A stretch of 64,000 bases of DNA. Source: Klebsiella africana (GTDB lineage: Bacteria > Pseudomonadota > Gammaproteobacteria > Enterobacterales > Enterobacteriaceae). A program made the position numbers and the translations under genes. Location: contig NZ_CP084874.1 of assembly GCF_020526085.1 (NCBI RefSeq), forward strand, positions 3,162,001 through 3,226,000. The letters are read 5' to 3'. The notes beneath the pieces were generated by a model. That model searched no databases and had not been told where the DNA came from. It was given only the letters and a program-made list of their open reading frames with translations. Of this stretch, positions 1 through 12,646 are shown piece by piece. Each line of letters starts with the position of its first letter. Position 1 is the first letter of the stretch.

Positions 1-298
1 CGGCACGGCTATCCATTCTTTCTTTCCAGATAGGCAGAACGTTATAGCCTTTACCAAAAGCGGCCTCTGAACCGTCACGCAGCCCAATAGTGTTAAGCAA
101 AGGAAGCGTCTGAATATATGCCTGAATGGCATCCTGGTAGTAAAGCTCATCACTGAGTGACTGAGCTTCCTGCTGCGGCAGCCAGTTACCATTATTCAGT
201 TGCTTCATCAGCGGAGAAAGTGGTGCATCAGCGAACGATACTTGCGGTGAAAACATCAGCGTTAGTAGAATCGCTGACGACAGGATTCGTAGTTTCAT
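1..298 (-). CDS. DUF1254-like secreted protein, N-terminal part (cut by window edge)
   Basis: Reading the minus strand from an ATG at 298 gives an open frame that runs off the left edge (about 99 codons seen). It begins with a signal peptide (MKLRILSSAILLTLMF..., cleavage likely after SFA near residue 24). The mature part contains a stretch like EAYIQTLPLLNTIGLRDGS. The 'hydrophobic leader, then a D/EAY-x-x-x-P-L segment' pattern fits DUF1254/DUF1214 proteins, secreted proteins without a settled function. The ribosome site is weak (GGGAAACC). The C-terminal half is outside the window, so the family call rests on the N-terminus only. It lies in an accessory patch beside integrase debris. Confidence 0.6.
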   Translation of the reverse strand, partial: MKLRILSSAILLTLMFSPQVSFADAPLSPLMKQLNNGNWLPQQEAQSLSDELYYQDAIQAYIQTLPLLNTIGLRDGSEAAFGKGYNVLPIWKERMDSRA

Positions 299-840
299 TA
301 GGTTTCCCGGTGTTCATTGTCAGATATTCTGATCGAGCGGCCTCCAGATATTCTGGAATACACATTAACCCTCAACCAAGGAAATTGGATGCCAGATAGA
401 GTATAGTCATTGTTTGAACAAGTAATGTATAAAATTGTTTATATATAAATTTTTTCAGGGCGCGGGAATTTATAAGAAGAAGGGGCAACTTTCTCTCCCC
501 TACACTACGGTTTTAATACATCAATCACCCTCAATACCTCGATAACATCACCAGTTTCATTTTTATTGTTCAGTAGATCACTCTCCGCATATCACCAGTG
601 AAATCAGTATGCTGTCATCTTTTTTCAAGGGAAGGAGATTCTCATAACGACATATCCTGCTATTACCTTGCTGATTTCCATAGTGACCCAAACTGAATAT
701 GTCTTGCATCGCCACGGGTAGCGAATAAATCCGCCTGATTAAACTTCAGCGCTGGCCAGGGGCTTTCTGATTTAAATGCGGGAAGTCAATTTCCCGCAGA
801 GATGACTTCAGGAAGCGAACTATTGAGCATATTTATTTAA
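299..840. other. 542-bp stretch without an intact gene
   Basis: AT-rich DNA between the DUF1254-like gene and the integrase remnant. Both strands carry many stops. I see no gene, no tRNA and no strong terminator. 299-420 presumably holds the promoter of the leftward gene. 700-840 may contain more decayed integrase sequence in other frames (for example around 770-835), but I cannot align it confidently. The base composition is clearly lower in GC than the backbone to the right, as expected for an old mobile-element scar. Confidence 0.5.
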
Positions 841-978
841 GAATTTGTGGGCACCTCATATCGTAAACAAGGCAATGATCCCCCGATCCTGTTAGGTCAT
901 AAGACAATGAAAATGACGAACAGATACCGGGATGACCGTGACAAAGAGTGGATAGTCGTTGGTAAAAAAGCAGAATGA
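841..978 (+). pseudogene. Phage-type integrase C-terminal remnant
   Basis: The frame starting at 841 reads on to a TGA at 976-978 and contains ILLGHKTMKMTNRYRDDRDK followed by EW. This is the hallmark C-terminal block of lambdoid tyrosine recombinases: LLGHK, then the region with the nucleophilic Tyr in a MTxxYxDDR context. An in-frame stop at 838-840 and the loss of everything upstream show that only the last 45 or so codons survive. It is convergent with icd, about 100 bp from the icd stop codon. That is where phages such as e14 and phage 21 place their integrase gene when inserted in icd. Confidence 0.75.
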
Positions 979-1033
979 TCTTCAACCAGTTTTGGGGAAA
1001 ATTGTGGGGAAGCTCCGCACCCGCCCAAAAAAA

Positions 1034-1053
1034 CGGGAGCCCATCGGCTCCCG
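1034..1053 (-). terminator. Rho-independent terminator after icd
   Basis: A perfect 8-bp stem CGGGAGCC/GGCTCCCG with a 4-base loop is flanked by A and T runs on both sides. On the minus strand it is followed by a run of T, so it ends icd transcripts. The flanking symmetry could also stop transcripts arriving from the integrase side. Confidence 0.85.
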
Positions 1054-1077
1054 CTTTTACTTAATCCACCAACGGGA

Positions 1078-2328
1078 TTACATGTTCGCGATAATCGCGT
1101 CGCCAAACTCTGAGCATTTCAGCAGTTTAGCGCCTTCCATCAGACGTTCAAAGTCATAGGTCACGGTCTTGGCGGCGATAGCGCCTTCCATGCCTTTGAC
1201 GATCAGGTCTGCGGCTTCGAACCACTGCATGTGGCGCAGCATCATCTCTGCGGACAGGATGATGGAGCCCGGGTTCACTTTGTCCTGGCCGGCATACTTC
1301 GGCGCAGTACCGTGAGTCGCTTCGAACAGCGCGCACTCGTCACCGATGTTGGCGCCCGGGGCGATACCGATACCGCCAACCTGCGCCGCCAGGGCGTCAG
1401 AGATATAGTCGCCGTTGAGGTTCATACAGGCGATAACGTCGTATTCCGCCGGACGCAGCAGGATCTGCTGCAGGAAGGCATCGGCGATCACGTCTTTCAC
1501 CACGATCTCTTTGCCGGTGTTCGGGTTCTTGATTTTCACCCACGGACCGCCGTCGATCAGCTCGCCGCCGAACTCTTCGCGAGCCAGCTGGTAGCCCCAG
1601 TCTTTGAACGCGCCTTCGGTGAACTTCATGATGTTGCCTTTGTGCACCAGAGTGACGGAATCACGATCGTTGGTGATCGCGTATTCAATCGCGGCACGCA
1701 CCAGGCGTTTGGTGCCTTCTTCAGAGCACGGCTTGATGCCGATGCCGCAATGTTCCGGGAAGCGAATTTTCTTCACACCCATCTCATCGCGCAGGAATTT
1801 GATCACTTTGTCTGCTTCCGCAGAGTCGGCTTTCCACTCGATACCCGCATAGATATCTTCGGAGTTTTCACGGAAGATGACCATGTCGGTCAGTTCCGGG
1901 TGTTTAACCGGGCTCGGGGTGCCCTGGTAGTAACGTACCGGACGCAGGCAGACGTAAAGATCCAGCTCCTGGCGCAGCGCCACGTTCAGAGAACGAATGC
2001 CGCCGCCGACTGGGGTGGTCAGAGGACCTTTGATAGCAACGCGGTAGTCACGAATCAGATCGAGGGTTTCAGCTGGCAGCCAGACGTCCTGGCCATAGAC
2101 GTGGGTCGATTTCTCACCGGTGTAAACTTCCATCCAGGAAATTTTACGCTCGCCCTTATAGGCTTTCTCAACGGCGGCATCAACCACTTTCAGCATCGCT
2201 GGGGTAACGTCAACGCCGATGCCGTCACCTTCAATGAACGGGATAATCGGATTGTGAGGGACGTTCAGTTTGCCGTTTTGCAGGGTGATTTTTTGACCTT
2301 CCGCCGGAACTACTACTTTGCTTTCCAT
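1078..2328 (-). CDS. icd: Isocitrate dehydrogenase (NADP+)
   Basis: TCA-cycle enzyme that converts isocitrate plus NADP+ to 2-oxoglutarate, CO2 and NADPH in the cytosol. The 416-residue product equals the E. coli length when started at the ATG at 2328, which follows AAGGAGAGG. The open frame extends 15 codons further upstream, without a better ribosome site. The substrate loop [13 protein letters not shown] places Ser113 exactly where AceK phosphorylates the enzyme to divert flux into the glyoxylate shunt. The protein ends GDAIIANM, the standard C-terminus, so the phage attachment region at its 3' end is intact. Monocistronic, with its own terminator. Confidence 0.98.
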   Translation of the reverse strand: MESKVVVPAEGQKITLQNGKLNVPHNPIIPFIEGDGIGVDVTPAMLKVVDAAVEKAYKGERKISWMEVYTGEKSTHVYGQDVWLPAETLDLIRDYRVAIKGPLTTPVGGGIRSLNVALRQELDLYVCLRPVRYYQGTPSPVKHPELTDMVIFRENSEDIYAGIEWKADSAEADKVIKFLRDEMGVKKIRFPEHCGIGIKPCSEEGTKRLVRAAIEYAITNDRDSVTLVHKGNIMKFTEGAFKDWGYQLAREEFGGELIDGGPWVKIKNPNTGKEIVVKDVIADAFLQQILLRPAEYDVIACMNLNGDYISDALAAQVGGIGIAPGANIGDECALFEATHGTAPKYAGQDKVNPGSIILSAEMMLRHMQWFEAADLIVKGMEGAIAAKTVTYDFERLMEGAKLLKCSEFGDAIIANM

Positions 2329-2568
2329 TAACCTCTCCTTCGAGCGCTTCTGGTTCTGCTCTTCCCTCTTCACGCGAGCCTGGTGTTGGCTGAGTCGGCC
2401 AGCTTCGGCGTACCGGGTCTTCCCGCTAACCGGAGCTATCGCGTCCGTGTCGCCTTCCTGCCTGTAGTGCGAATCGGTTTGAGCAATTTTTTGTTAATAA
2501 TTTGTAATGAGCATGTCAATACTACCTGAATGTTTGCGTCCATGAAAGGCATTCGTAATTAGGCTATA
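2329..2568. promoter_or_regulatory. Divergent icd/rluE promoter region
   Basis: 240 bp between two divergently read genes. The half near rluE is AT-rich and contains TATAAT at 2565-2570. The half near icd is GC-rich and must hold the icd promoter(s), but I could not assign clear -35/-10 elements or ArcA/Cra boxes by eye. Confidence 0.5.
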
Positions 2569-3219
2569 ATGCGGCAATTGATAGAGCCTGAAAATACCAT
2601 GCAGAAAACTTCATTTAGAAAACATCGCGTTGAGCGATTCAGCACACAACAAGTCACCAGACAACGTAAAGAACGCCAGCCAAAAACTGTGATCTTGTTC
2701 AATAAACCCTATGATGTGTTGCCGCAATTTACCGATGAAGCCGGGCGCAGCACGCTGAAAGATTTTATCCCCGTGGCGGGCGTCTATGCCGCCGGTCGGC
2801 TCGATCGCGACAGCGAAGGCCTGCTGGTGCTGACCAACGACGGCGCGCTGCAGGCGAAGCTGACCCAGCCGGGTAAACGCACCGGCAAGATCTATTACGT
2901 TCAGGTAGAAGGCGAGCCTACGCCCGAGGCGCTGGCCGCGCTGCGTGACGGCGTCACGCTCAACGATGGCCCCACCCTGCCTGCCGGTGTTGAACTTGTT
3001 GAGGAGCCCGCGTGGCTGTGGCCGCGTAACCCGCCTATTCGCGAGCGCAAATCGATCCCCACCCGCTGGCTGAAAATCACCCTCTACGAGGGACGTAACC
3101 GCCAGGTGCGCCGGATGACCGCCCACGTTGGCTTCCCCACCCTGCGCCTGATCCGCTACGCCATGGGCGGCTATACGCTCGACGGACTGGCGAATGGCGA
3201 ATGGCGTAGAGCCGAATAA
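2569..3219 (+). CDS. rluE: 23S rRNA pseudouridine(2457) synthase
   Basis: Isomerises U2457 of 23S rRNA to pseudouridine. Member of the RsuA/RluE group. The motif [17 protein letters not shown] carries the catalytic Asp (residue 79 from the first ATG), and NRQVRRM lies near the C-terminus. Length from the ATG at 2569 is 216 residues, close to E. coli (217). That ATG overlaps a TATAAT hexamer at 2565-2570. If the hexamer is the real -10 element, translation must start later, most simply at the ATG at 2599 (MQKTSF), which would leave 206 residues. nudJ follows after a 16-nt gap, suggesting co-transcription. Confidence 0.95.
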   Translation: MRQLIEPENTMQKTSFRKHRVERFSTQQVTRQRKERQPKTVILFNKPYDVLPQFTDEAGRSTLKDFIPVAGVYAAGRLDRDSEGLLVLTNDGALQAKLTQPGKRTGKIYYVQVEGEPTPEALAALRDGVTLNDGPTLPAGVELVEEPAWLWPRNPPIRERKSIPTRWLKITLYEGRNRQVRRMTAHVGFPTLRLIRYAMGGYTLDGLANGEWRRAE

Positions 3220-3235
3220 CCAAAAAGGAAAAGCG

Positions 3236-4857
<1,622 letters not shown>

Positions 4858-4911
4858 ACGCGCGTTATTTCCGCCGGGACGAATCGCTCCGGCGGCTGAC
4901 AAGGAGTATGT

Positions 4912-5553
4912 GTGGCGAAGAATTACTATGACATCACCCTGGCGCTGGCGGGCGTTTGCCAGGCGGCGCGACTGGTTCAGCAGCTGGCGCACCAGGGACA
5001 TTGCGACAGCGATGCCCTGCATGTGTCGCTGAACAGCATCATCGACCTCGATCCCGAGTCGACGCTGGCGGTGTTCGGTGGCAGTGAAGCCAATCTTCGC
5101 CTCGGCCTTGAAACGCTGCTCGGGGTGCTCAACACCAGCAGCCGTCAGGGCCTCAATGCGGAACTGACGCGTTATACCCTGAGCCTGATGGTGCTGGAGC
5201 GCAAGCTCGCCGCCAGTAAAGGGGCGATGGACACGCTCGGCAACCGCATCGCCGGCCTGCATCGTCAGCTGGAGCACTTTGACCTGCAGTCCGAAACGCT
5301 GCTCAGCGCCATGGCGGGCATCTATGTCGACGTGATAAGCCCGCTGGGCCCGCGTATTCAGGTGACCGGCTCGCCTGCTGTGCTGCAAAGCCCGCAGGTG
5401 CAGGCGAAAGTTCGCTCCGCGCTGCTGGCGGGTATTCGCGCCGCGGTGCTCTGGCATCAGGTGGGCGGCGGACGTCTGCAGCTTATGTTTTCCCGTAATC
5501 GTCTGGTTAACCAGGCAAAGCAAATTCTTGCTCATTTAACCCCGGAGTTGTGA
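4912..5553 (+). CDS. hflD: High-frequency lysogenization protein HflD
   Basis: Peripheral inner-membrane protein of 213 residues. In E. coli it binds phage lambda CII and lowers its activity. Its role for the host is not settled. It starts at GTG 4912 behind AAGGAG. The sequence is alpha-helical and hydrophobic in patches ([18 protein letters not shown] at the N-terminus). Only 3 nt separate its stop from purB, so the two are translated as one unit, as in E. coli. Confidence 0.95.
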   Translation: MAKNYYDITLALAGVCQAARLVQQLAHQGHCDSDALHVSLNSIIDLDPESTLAVFGGSEANLRLGLETLLGVLNTSSRQGLNAELTRYTLSLMVLERKLAASKGAMDTLGNRIAGLHRQLEHFDLQSETLLSAMAGIYVDVISPLGPRIQVTGSPAVLQSPQVQAKVRSALLAGIRAAVLWHQVGGGRLQLMFSRNRLVNQAKQILAHLTPEL

Positions 5554-6927
<1,374 letters not shown>

Positions 6928-6934
6928 TCGCCCT

Positions 6935-6967
6935 GCCCCTCTTTCAACCGGAAAGAGGGGCGTTTTG
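6935..6967 (+). terminator. Terminator after purB
   Basis: An 11-bp perfect stem GCCCCTCTTTC/GAAAGAGGGGC with a 5-base loop is followed by GTTTTG. It lies 8 nt after the purB stop and also separates purB from the convergent cupin gene. Confidence 0.9.
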
Positions 6968-6981
6968 TCGCCGGAAAGCAA

Positions 6982-7344
6982 TCAAATCCAGACGTCGTTC
7001 ACCGCCGTCCGCTCGCCCCCCTCGTGGCCGGTATTCAGCACGCCGCGCGGCTCAATCAGCATGAGCTTCGCTTCTGTCTCCGCCGAGGTCTTATGTTCCA
7101 CTCCTCGTGGCACGACGATCATCTCCCCAGCCTTCACCAGCACATGTCCGTCGCGGAAGTCCACACGCAATACCCCCTCCACCACCATCAGCGTCTCATC
7201 GGTTTCCGGGTGGCTGTGCCAGATAAAGTCGCCGGCGATGCGCACGATCTTGAACTGATAGTCGTTCATTTCGGCCACCACTTTGGGCTGCCATTGTTCG
7301 CTGAACAGGGAAAATTTGTGTGCAAGATTAACGAGTTGATACAT
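6982..7344 (-). CDS. Small cupin-domain protein
   Basis: A 120-residue single cupin. Conserved metal-binding pattern: WHSHPETDE (HxH...E) near residues 42-50, a Gly-rich turn, and PRGVEHKT near residue 81, the fourth histidine. Start chosen at ATG 7344 because CAAGGAGAC lies just upstream. The frame is open far upstream but that part is overlapped by the next gene. Small cupins of this type bind metals or sugars, and I cannot assign a substrate. It lies head-to-tail behind the AraC-type regulator gene, which may control it. Confidence 0.85.
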   Translation of the reverse strand: MYQLVNLAHKFSLFSEQWQPKVVAEMNDYQFKIVRIAGDFIWHSHPETDETLMVVEGVLRVDFRDGHVLVKAGEMIVVPRGVEHKTSAETEAKLMLIEPRGVLNTGHEGGERTAVNDVWI

Positions 7345-7427
7345 AGACTGTCTCCTTGTGATAAAGGCAGTCAGCATAGTTCGCCTCGCCGCGGTAACGC
7401 TTGAACGATTGTGCAACCTGCGCCGCG

Positions 7428-8234
7428 CTAACCGCGGATCGCCCGCAGCCAGCGGCCCGGAGAGAGACCAAAGCGGCTGATAAACTGGCGCGTCATGTGG
7501 CTCTGATCGGCAAAGCCCGCGTCGGCGGCAATATCCACCAGACGCTCCCCGGCGCGCATCCGCTGGCGGCAATAGTCGAGCCGGCGCATCATGACGTAAC
7601 GCCACGGGCTGGTGCCGTACAGCGTTCTGAAATCCCGGCTCAGGCTCCAGCGGTCCCGGCCGCTGACCTGCGATAAGGTGTCGAGGGTCATATCCTGCAT
7701 AAAACAGGCATGGATATACTCCCGGGCCTTCTCCGCCGACCGATAGTCAAACGCCTGGCGACGGGAACGCTGCCCGCCGACCACAGCCAGGATCTGCGCC
7801 AGGTCGTACAGGGCGTCCTCTTCCTCCAGCGGCTCGAAGGTGTCCGTGACCGCTTTTAATAACGGCAGCGCGGCGCACCGCAGGCGCGGATCCGCCGACA
7901 GGCCGCCGGGAATAAACGGCAGTGGCCTGCCGCCGAGTATCTTCTGGATCAGCGCCGGTTCGATATAGACCATGCGGTAGTGAAAGCCGGCCTCGGTACC
8001 CGCCTCGCCGTCATGTATTTCGTCCGGATGAAGCACCATCGTTCCGCCGGGCAGGCTGTGCTGGAGCCCACCACGATAGTGAAAACTCTGCACGCCGGCG
8101 ATCGTCTGGCCGATAGCGTAGGTATCATGCCGGTGCGGCTCGTAGCCGTGGCCGCCGAAGAAGGCTTCGATGCGTTCCGTCTGGCTGGGCGACTGCGCCA
8201 GCCTGACCCAGTCCGCGCTCTGCTGCTGAGACAT
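7428..8234 (-). CDS. AraC-family transcriptional regulator
   Basis: 268 residues. The N-terminal half is a cupin-like ligand domain: HRHDTYAIG near residues 34-42 and LHPDEIHDG near 68-76, typical of the AraC_binding fold. The C-terminal 100 residues form the double helix-turn-helix, with DMTLDTLSQVSGRDRWSLSR as the first HTH and VDIAADAGFADQSHMTRQF as the second. 83 nt separate it from the cupin gene downstream on the same strand. The effector is unknown. It is absent from the matching place in E. coli, so this two-gene block is an accessory insertion between purB and phoP. Confidence 0.9.
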   Translation of the reverse strand: MSQQQSADWVRLAQSPSQTERIEAFFGGHGYEPHRHDTYAIGQTIAGVQSFHYRGGLQHSLPGGTMVLHPDEIHDGEAGTEAGFHYRMVYIEPALIQKILGGRPLPFIPGGLSADPRLRCAALPLLKAVTDTFEPLEEEDALYDLAQILAVVGGQRSRRQAFDYRSAEKAREYIHACFMQDMTLDTLSQVSGRDRWSLSRDFRTLYGTSPWRYVMMRRLDYCRQRMRAGERLVDIAADAGFADQSHMTRQFISRFGLSPGRWLRAIRG

Positions 8235-8443
8235 AATGGATAACCTGCGGCGTCATTGTGGGCTCATTCCAGCACTATTACACAAAAAATTAACATCACC
8301 AACTCGCTCATTGTCCGCGCCCTGCCGCTGGGCGTTTGCTGAAATTACGCATAGAATGAAGGAGTTCCATGCACGCAGCGCAAAGGGCATCGTCCAATGC
8401 TGGCCTGGCAGCCGGTGTTTTGCGCCCTTTTTATAAAAAGCTT

Positions 8444-8477
8444 TATTTAACAGCCGTTTATATTTTGCGTATATACT
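8444..8477 (+). promoter_or_regulatory. PhoP box and -10 of phoPQ
   Basis: A direct hexamer repeat, TATTTA-N5-CGTTTA at 8444-8460, resembles the PhoP box (G/T)GTTTA-N5-(G/T)GTTTA. TATACT follows 11 nt later at 8472-8477. That geometry is typical of PhoP-activated promoters and fits the known autoregulation of phoPQ at low Mg2+. Confidence 0.75.
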
Positions 8478-8517
8478 AAGCGTCAAACTACTATCAACAC
8501 AGGAAGGGAGAACAGCC

Positions 8518-9189
8518 ATGCGCGTACTCGTGGTTGAGGATAACGCCCTGCTGCGTCACCATCTCAAAGTTCAGCTGCAGGAGCTGGGCCATCAGGTCGA
8601 TGCGGCGGAAGATGCCAGGGAAGCGGATTACTATCTGGGCGAGCATCTCCCGGATATCGCCATCGTCGACCTCGGCCTGCCGGATGAGGACGGACTATCG
8701 CTGATCCGCCGCTGGCGCAGCCACGACGTGTCGCTGCCGGTGCTGGTGCTGACCGCCCGCGAAGGATGGCAGGATAAAGTGGAAGTGCTGAGCGCCGGGG
8801 CGGATGATTACGTCACCAAGCCTTTCCATATTGAAGAGGTTGCCGCCCGCATGCAGGCGCTGCTGCGCCGCAACAGCGGCCTCGCCTCGCAGGTGATCTC
8901 CCTGCCGCCGTTCCAGGTCGACCTCTCCCGGCGTGAGCTGTCGGTCAACGACCAGCCGATCAAGCTGACCGCCTTTGAGTACACCATTATGGAAACCCTG
9001 ATCCGCAACCGCGGAAAAGTGGTCAGCAAAGATTCGCTGATGCTCCAGCTCTACCCGGACGCCGAACTGCGAGAAAGCCACACCATCGACGTGCTGATGG
9101 GTCGGCTGCGCAAGAAAATTCAGGCTGAATACCCACAGGACGTCATCACCACGGTGCGCGGCCAGGGCTATCTGTTCGAACTACGCTGA
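8518..9189 (+). CDS. phoP: Response regulator PhoP
   Basis: OmpR/PhoB-class regulator of the Mg2+, antimicrobial-peptide and acid response. It activates genes such as mgrB, pagP and those for lipid A modification. Receiver domain at residues 1-115 with phospho-acceptor Asp51 in [11 protein letters not shown] and the Lys in VTKPF. Winged helix at about 125-220. ATG 8518 follows AGGAAGGGAG. Its stop shares one base with the phoQ start (TGATG), so the two are translationally coupled. Confidence 0.98.
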   Translation: MRVLVVEDNALLRHHLKVQLQELGHQVDAAEDAREADYYLGEHLPDIAIVDLGLPDEDGLSLIRRWRSHDVSLPVLVLTAREGWQDKVEVLSAGADDYVTKPFHIEEVAARMQALLRRNSGLASQVISLPPFQVDLSRRELSVNDQPIKLTAFEYTIMETLIRNRGKVVSKDSLMLQLYPDAELRESHTIDVLMGRLRKKIQAEYPQDVITTVRGQGYLFELR

Positions 9190-10655
9190 TGAAGGGACTG
9201 TTGCGGCATATTTTCCCACTGTCATTACGGGTTCGCTTCCTGCTGGCGACCGCCGGGGTGGTGCTGGTGCTCTCCCTGGCCTACGGCATGGTAGCCCTGG
9301 TGGGCTATAGCGTTAGCTTCGATAAAACTACCTTTCGCCTGCTGCGCGGCGAGAGCAATCTCTTTTATATGCTGGCGAGATGGGAAAACGGCACCATTGA
9401 CGTCGACATCCCGGAAAATCTGAATATGGAAAGCCCGACGGTGACCCTTATCTACGATGAGCAGGGTAAACTGCTGTGGGCGCAGCGCGATGTCCCCTGG
9501 CTGGCGAAACGTATTCAACCGGAATGGCTAAAACGCAATGGTTTCCATGAGATCGAAGCCGATGTCGACAGCAGCAGCATGCTATTGCGCAACAACCACG
9601 AGATTCAGGAACAGCTGGATGCCATCCGCGAGCAGGGCGACGACTCAGAGATGACCCACTCGGTGGCGATCAACCTCTACCCGGCCACCAGCAAAATGCC
9701 CCAGCTCAGCATTGTGGTGGTTGATACCATTCCGGTGGAGCTCAAGCGCAGCTATATGGTGTGGAGCTGGTTTATCTACGTGCTGGCCGCCAACCTGCTG
9801 CTGGTGATCCCCCTGCTGTGGGTCGCCGCATGGTGGAGCCTGCGGCCCATTGAGTCGCTGGCGAAAGAGGTACGTGAGCTGGAGGAGCACCACCGCGAAA
9901 AGCTCAATCCCAACACCACCCGCGAGCTGACCCGGCTGGTCAGCAACCTTAACCGGCTAGTTCGCAGCGAGCGTGAACGCTATGACAAATACCGCACCAC
10001 CCTCACCGATCTCACCCACAGCCTGAAAACGCCGCTGGCGGTGATGCAGAGCACCCTGCGCTCGCTGCGCGGCGAGAAGATCAGCGTCGACGAGGCTGAG
10101 CCGGTAATGCTGGAGCAGATAAGCCGTATCTCACAGCAGATTGGTTACTATTTGCATCGCGCCAGCATGCGCAGCGGCGGCACCCTGCTGAGCCGGGAAC
10201 TGCACCCGATTGCCCCCCTGCTCGACAGCCTGACCTCCGCCCTCAACAAGGTCTATCAGCGCAAAGGGGTCAATATCTCGCTCGACATCTCGCCGGAGAT
10301 CACTTTCGTCGGCGAGCAGAACGATTTTATGGAGGTGATGGGTAACGTTCTCGATAACGCCTGTAAGTACTGTCTGGAGTTCGTGGAAGTTTCCGTACGC
10401 CAGACCACCGACAGCCATCTGCACATTCTGGTGGAGGACGATGGCCCCGGGATCCCGCAGAGCCAGCGCCGCGCCGTCTTCGACCGCGGCCAACGGGCAG
10501 ATACGCTGCGTCCCGGCCAGGGCGTGGGGCTCTCCGTCGCCCGCGAAATCGTCGAGCAATATGACGGGGAGATTATCGCTGGCGAAAGCCTGCTCGGCGG
10601 CGCCTGCATGGAGGTGGTGTTTGGCCGCCAGCTGATGGAAGATAAACAGGGTTAA
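9189..10655 (+). CDS. phoQ: Sensor histidine kinase PhoQ
   Basis: Inner-membrane sensor for Mg2+, cationic peptides and acid pH. It phosphorylates and dephosphorylates PhoP. TM1 about 17-40, periplasmic PAS-like sensor 45-190, TM2 about 192-215, HAMP, then DHp with His277 in [12 protein letters not shown] domain with N box [11 protein letters not shown]1 DDGPGIP and G2 GQGVGLS. The periplasmic acidic patch reads GDDSEM, shorter in acidic residues than the E. coli patch. 488 residues, uninterrupted, so no inactivating change is visible. Confidence 0.98.
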   Translation: MKGLLRHIFPLSLRVRFLLATAGVVLVLSLAYGMVALVGYSVSFDKTTFRLLRGESNLFYMLARWENGTIDVDIPENLNMESPTVTLIYDEQGKLLWAQRDVPWLAKRIQPEWLKRNGFHEIEADVDSSSMLLRNNHEIQEQLDAIREQGDDSEMTHSVAINLYPATSKMPQLSIVVVDTIPVELKRSYMVWSWFIYVLAANLLLVIPLLWVAAWWSLRPIESLAKEVRELEEHHREKLNPNTTRELTRLVSNLNRLVRSERERYDKYRTTLTDLTHSLKTPLAVMQSTLRSLRGEKISVDEAEPVMLEQISRISQQIGYYLHRASMRSGGTLLSRELHPIAPLLDSLTSALNKVYQRKGVNISLDISPEITFVGEQNDFMEVMGNVLDNACKYCLEFVEVSVRQTTDSHLHILVEDDGPGIPQSQRRAVFDRGQRADTLRPGQGVGLSVAREIVEQYDGEIIAGESLLGGACMEVVFGRQLMEDKQG

Positions 10656-10740
10656 TCATTGAGTTTTTTAACGGCGCCTGCATCGCCGGGGCGCCGCATC
10701 CGTTATAATCCCTGTCAGACACCTGCAGTGGAATATCAAT

Positions 10741-11862
10741 ATGGATTATCAATTAACGCTTAACTGGCCCGACTTTATCGAACGCTATTGGCAGAAACGG
10801 CCGGTGGTATTGAAGCGCGGCTTCGCCAATTTTATCGACCCCCTAAGCCCGGACGAACTGGCTGGACTGGCCATGGAGAGCGAGGTCGATAGCCGCCTTG
10901 TCAGCCATCAGGATGGAAAATGGCAGGTCAGTCACGGTCCCTTTGAAAGCTACGATCACCTGAGTGAAAACAACTGGTCCCTGCTGGTGCAGGCGGTTAA
11001 CCACTGGCATGAGCCGTCTGCGGCGCTGATGCATCCGTTCCGCGCTCTGCCGGACTGGCGTATCGACGATCTGATGATCTCCTTCTCGGTACCCGGGGGC
11101 GGCGTCGGCCCGCATCTGGATCAGTATGATGTGTTTATCATTCAGGGCACCGGCCGTCGGCGCTGGCGCGTTGGGGAAAAGGTGCCGATGAAACAGCACT
11201 GCCCGCATCCTGACCTGCTGCAGGTTGATCCCTTCGAAGCGATCATCGATGAAGAGATGGAGCCGGGCGATATTCTCTATATTCCGCCAGGATTCCCGCA
11301 TGAGGGTTATTCGCTGGAAAACTCGCTTAACTATTCGGTCGGCTACCGTGCGCCGAATGCCCGCGAGCTGTTCAGCGGCTTTGCCGACTATGTCCTCCAG
11401 CGCGAACTGGGCAGCCAGCGCTACGCCGATCCGGACGTGCCGTCCCGCGATCATCCGGCCGATATTTTACCGGCCGAACTGGACCGCCTGCGCGAGATGA
11501 TGCTGGGACTGATTAACCAACCGGAGCATTTTAAGCAGTGGTTCGGCGAGTTTATCACCCAGTCACGTCATGAGCTCGACGTCGCGCCGCCGGAGCCGCC
11601 GTATCAGCCAGATGAAATTTACGATTCCCTGCAGCAGGGCGACACGTTGCAACGGCTGGGCGGCCTGCGGGTGCTGCGCATTGACGGCGAGGTGTTCGTC
11701 AACGGCGAGAAGATCAACTCCCCACATCGTCCGGCACTGGATGCTTTAGCCACCCATCTGACGCTGCGCGCCGACCATTTTGGCGATGCGCTGGAGGATC
11801 CTTCTTTCCTCGCCATGCTGGCAGCGTTGGTCAACAGCGGCTACTGGTTCTTTGGCGACTGA
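10741..11862 (+). CDS. roxA: 50S ribosomal protein L16 3-hydroxylase
   Basis: Fe(II)/2-oxoglutarate oxygenase of the JmjC class (formerly YcfD) that hydroxylates an arginine of ribosomal protein L16. The iron ligands are visible as His125 and Asp127 in PHLDQYD, and His187 in PPGFPHEGYS. 373 residues, standard length. It starts 85 nt after phoQ with TATAAT at 10703-10708, so it probably has its own promoter. Confidence 0.95.
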   Translation: MDYQLTLNWPDFIERYWQKRPVVLKRGFANFIDPLSPDELAGLAMESEVDSRLVSHQDGKWQVSHGPFESYDHLSENNWSLLVQAVNHWHEPSAALMHPFRALPDWRIDDLMISFSVPGGGVGPHLDQYDVFIIQGTGRRRWRVGEKVPMKQHCPHPDLLQVDPFEAIIDEEMEPGDILYIPPGFPHEGYSLENSLNYSVGYRAPNARELFSGFADYVLQRELGSQRYADPDVPSRDHPADILPAELDRLREMMLGLINQPEHFKQWFGEFITQSRHELDVAPPEPPYQPDEIYDSLQQGDTLQRLGGLRVLRIDGEVFVNGEKINSPHRPALDALATHLTLRADHFGDALEDPSFLAMLAALVNSGYWFFGD

Positions 11863-11873
11863 GTCTCCATCCT

Positions 11874-11961
11874 GCCCGGCGGCGCTGCGCTTGCCGGGCC
11901 TACGGGTTCTGTAGCCACCGGCTGGACCGTAGGCCGGATAAGGCGAAGCCGCCATCCGGCA
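11874..11961. repeat. REP/BIME unit A
   Basis: Starts GCCCGGCGGCGCTGCGCTTG and ends in CGCCATCCGGCA. It consists of two inverted REP hairpins: GCCCGGCGGCG...TTGCCGGGC, and GTAGGCCGGATAAGGCG...CGCCATCCGGC. A spacer of about 25 bp (GGGTTCTGTAGCCACCGG...) separates them. Same orientation as units B to D on the other side of the transposase gene. Confidence 0.85.
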
Positions 11962-11999
11962 CTTTGTGGTTTCGATGGCGGCAATGTCTTACCCGAGCA

Positions 12000-12491
12000 T
12001 TATCGCCTCTCGCCTGCATCAAATTCGCTTACCTCACCCGCCCAAGCCGGCGGATACCATCCCCGGCGAACATCGCGATGAAAGGTCGAATACGGCCAAT
12101 CCTGCACCCGACGGACATGACCGTGCTTAACGGGATTGATATAAACGTAATCCATATGCCGCCGGTAATCTTCTTCATTACGGATGGCATGTTCCCAGAA
12201 TCGCGGCTGCCAGATATGGCCCTGCGCCAGCGCTCGGGTAAACATTTTTTTAATGTCCCGCCAGCGACCGGAATAATCGGTATCCCCCTCAGGCAGGGTC
12301 CAGATGCAGTGCATATGCTCTGGTAAAACCACCCAGGCGTTAATCAGAAAAGGTTTTTTGCTTTTAACAGACGCTGTAGCGGCACGCAGATGAACAATAT
12401 GCCGCGTCAGGAGATCGCTGCGCCGATTTTGCAGGTTAACGGTGAAGAACCAGCAGCCGCCGGGGATATAACTGCGACGATAATCAGACAT
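12000..12491 (-). CDS. REP-associated tyrosine transposase (RAYT/TnpA-REP)
   Basis: 163-residue member of the Y1 HUH transposase relatives that process REP hairpins as single-stranded DNA. The HUH motif is His59-Met60-His61 in LPEHMHCIW. The catalytic tyrosine candidate is Tyr115 in RRHMDYVYINPVKHG, the RAYT signature. The N-terminus YRRSYIPGGCWFFTVNL is also typical. The frame is intact, so it may be active. REP unit A lies 38 bp beyond its stop and unit B lies 37 bp upstream of its start, an arrangement known as a REPtron. It is absent from this place in E. coli K-12. Confidence 0.92.
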   Translation of the reverse strand: MSDYRRSYIPGGCWFFTVNLQNRRSDLLTRHIVHLRAATASVKSKKPFLINAWVVLPEHMHCIWTLPEGDTDYSGRWRDIKKMFTRALAQGHIWQPRFWEHAIRNEEDYRRHMDYVYINPVKHGHVRRVQDWPYSTFHRDVRRGWYPPAWAGEVSEFDAGERR

Positions 12492-12528
12492 GTGAGGTTC
12501 CCTCCTCAGTATTAGCCTTATCGCTTTT

Positions 12529-12617
12529 GCCCGGCGGCGCTGCGCTTGTCAGGCCTACGGGTTCTGTAGCCACCGGCTGGACCGTAGGCCGGATAAGGCG
12601 AAGCCGCCATCCGACAT
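12529..12617. repeat. REP/BIME unit B (first of tandem array)
   Basis: Same organisation as unit A: GCCCGGCGGCGCTGCGCTTG, a central spacer, then CGTAGGCCGGATAAGGCG and CGCCATCCG. It carries small differences, GTCAGGCC and CCGACATA. Followed by the linker TAAAGACAGGCACC, which joins it to unit C with a period of exactly 118 bp. Confidence 0.85.
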
Positions 12618-12646
12618 AAAGACAGGCACCTGCTCTGCTGTTCACC

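Noticed and set aside
1231..2331. 366-codon open frame antisense to icd
   Set aside because: Shadow frame produced by the codon bias of icd; no ribosome site and no recognisable domain.
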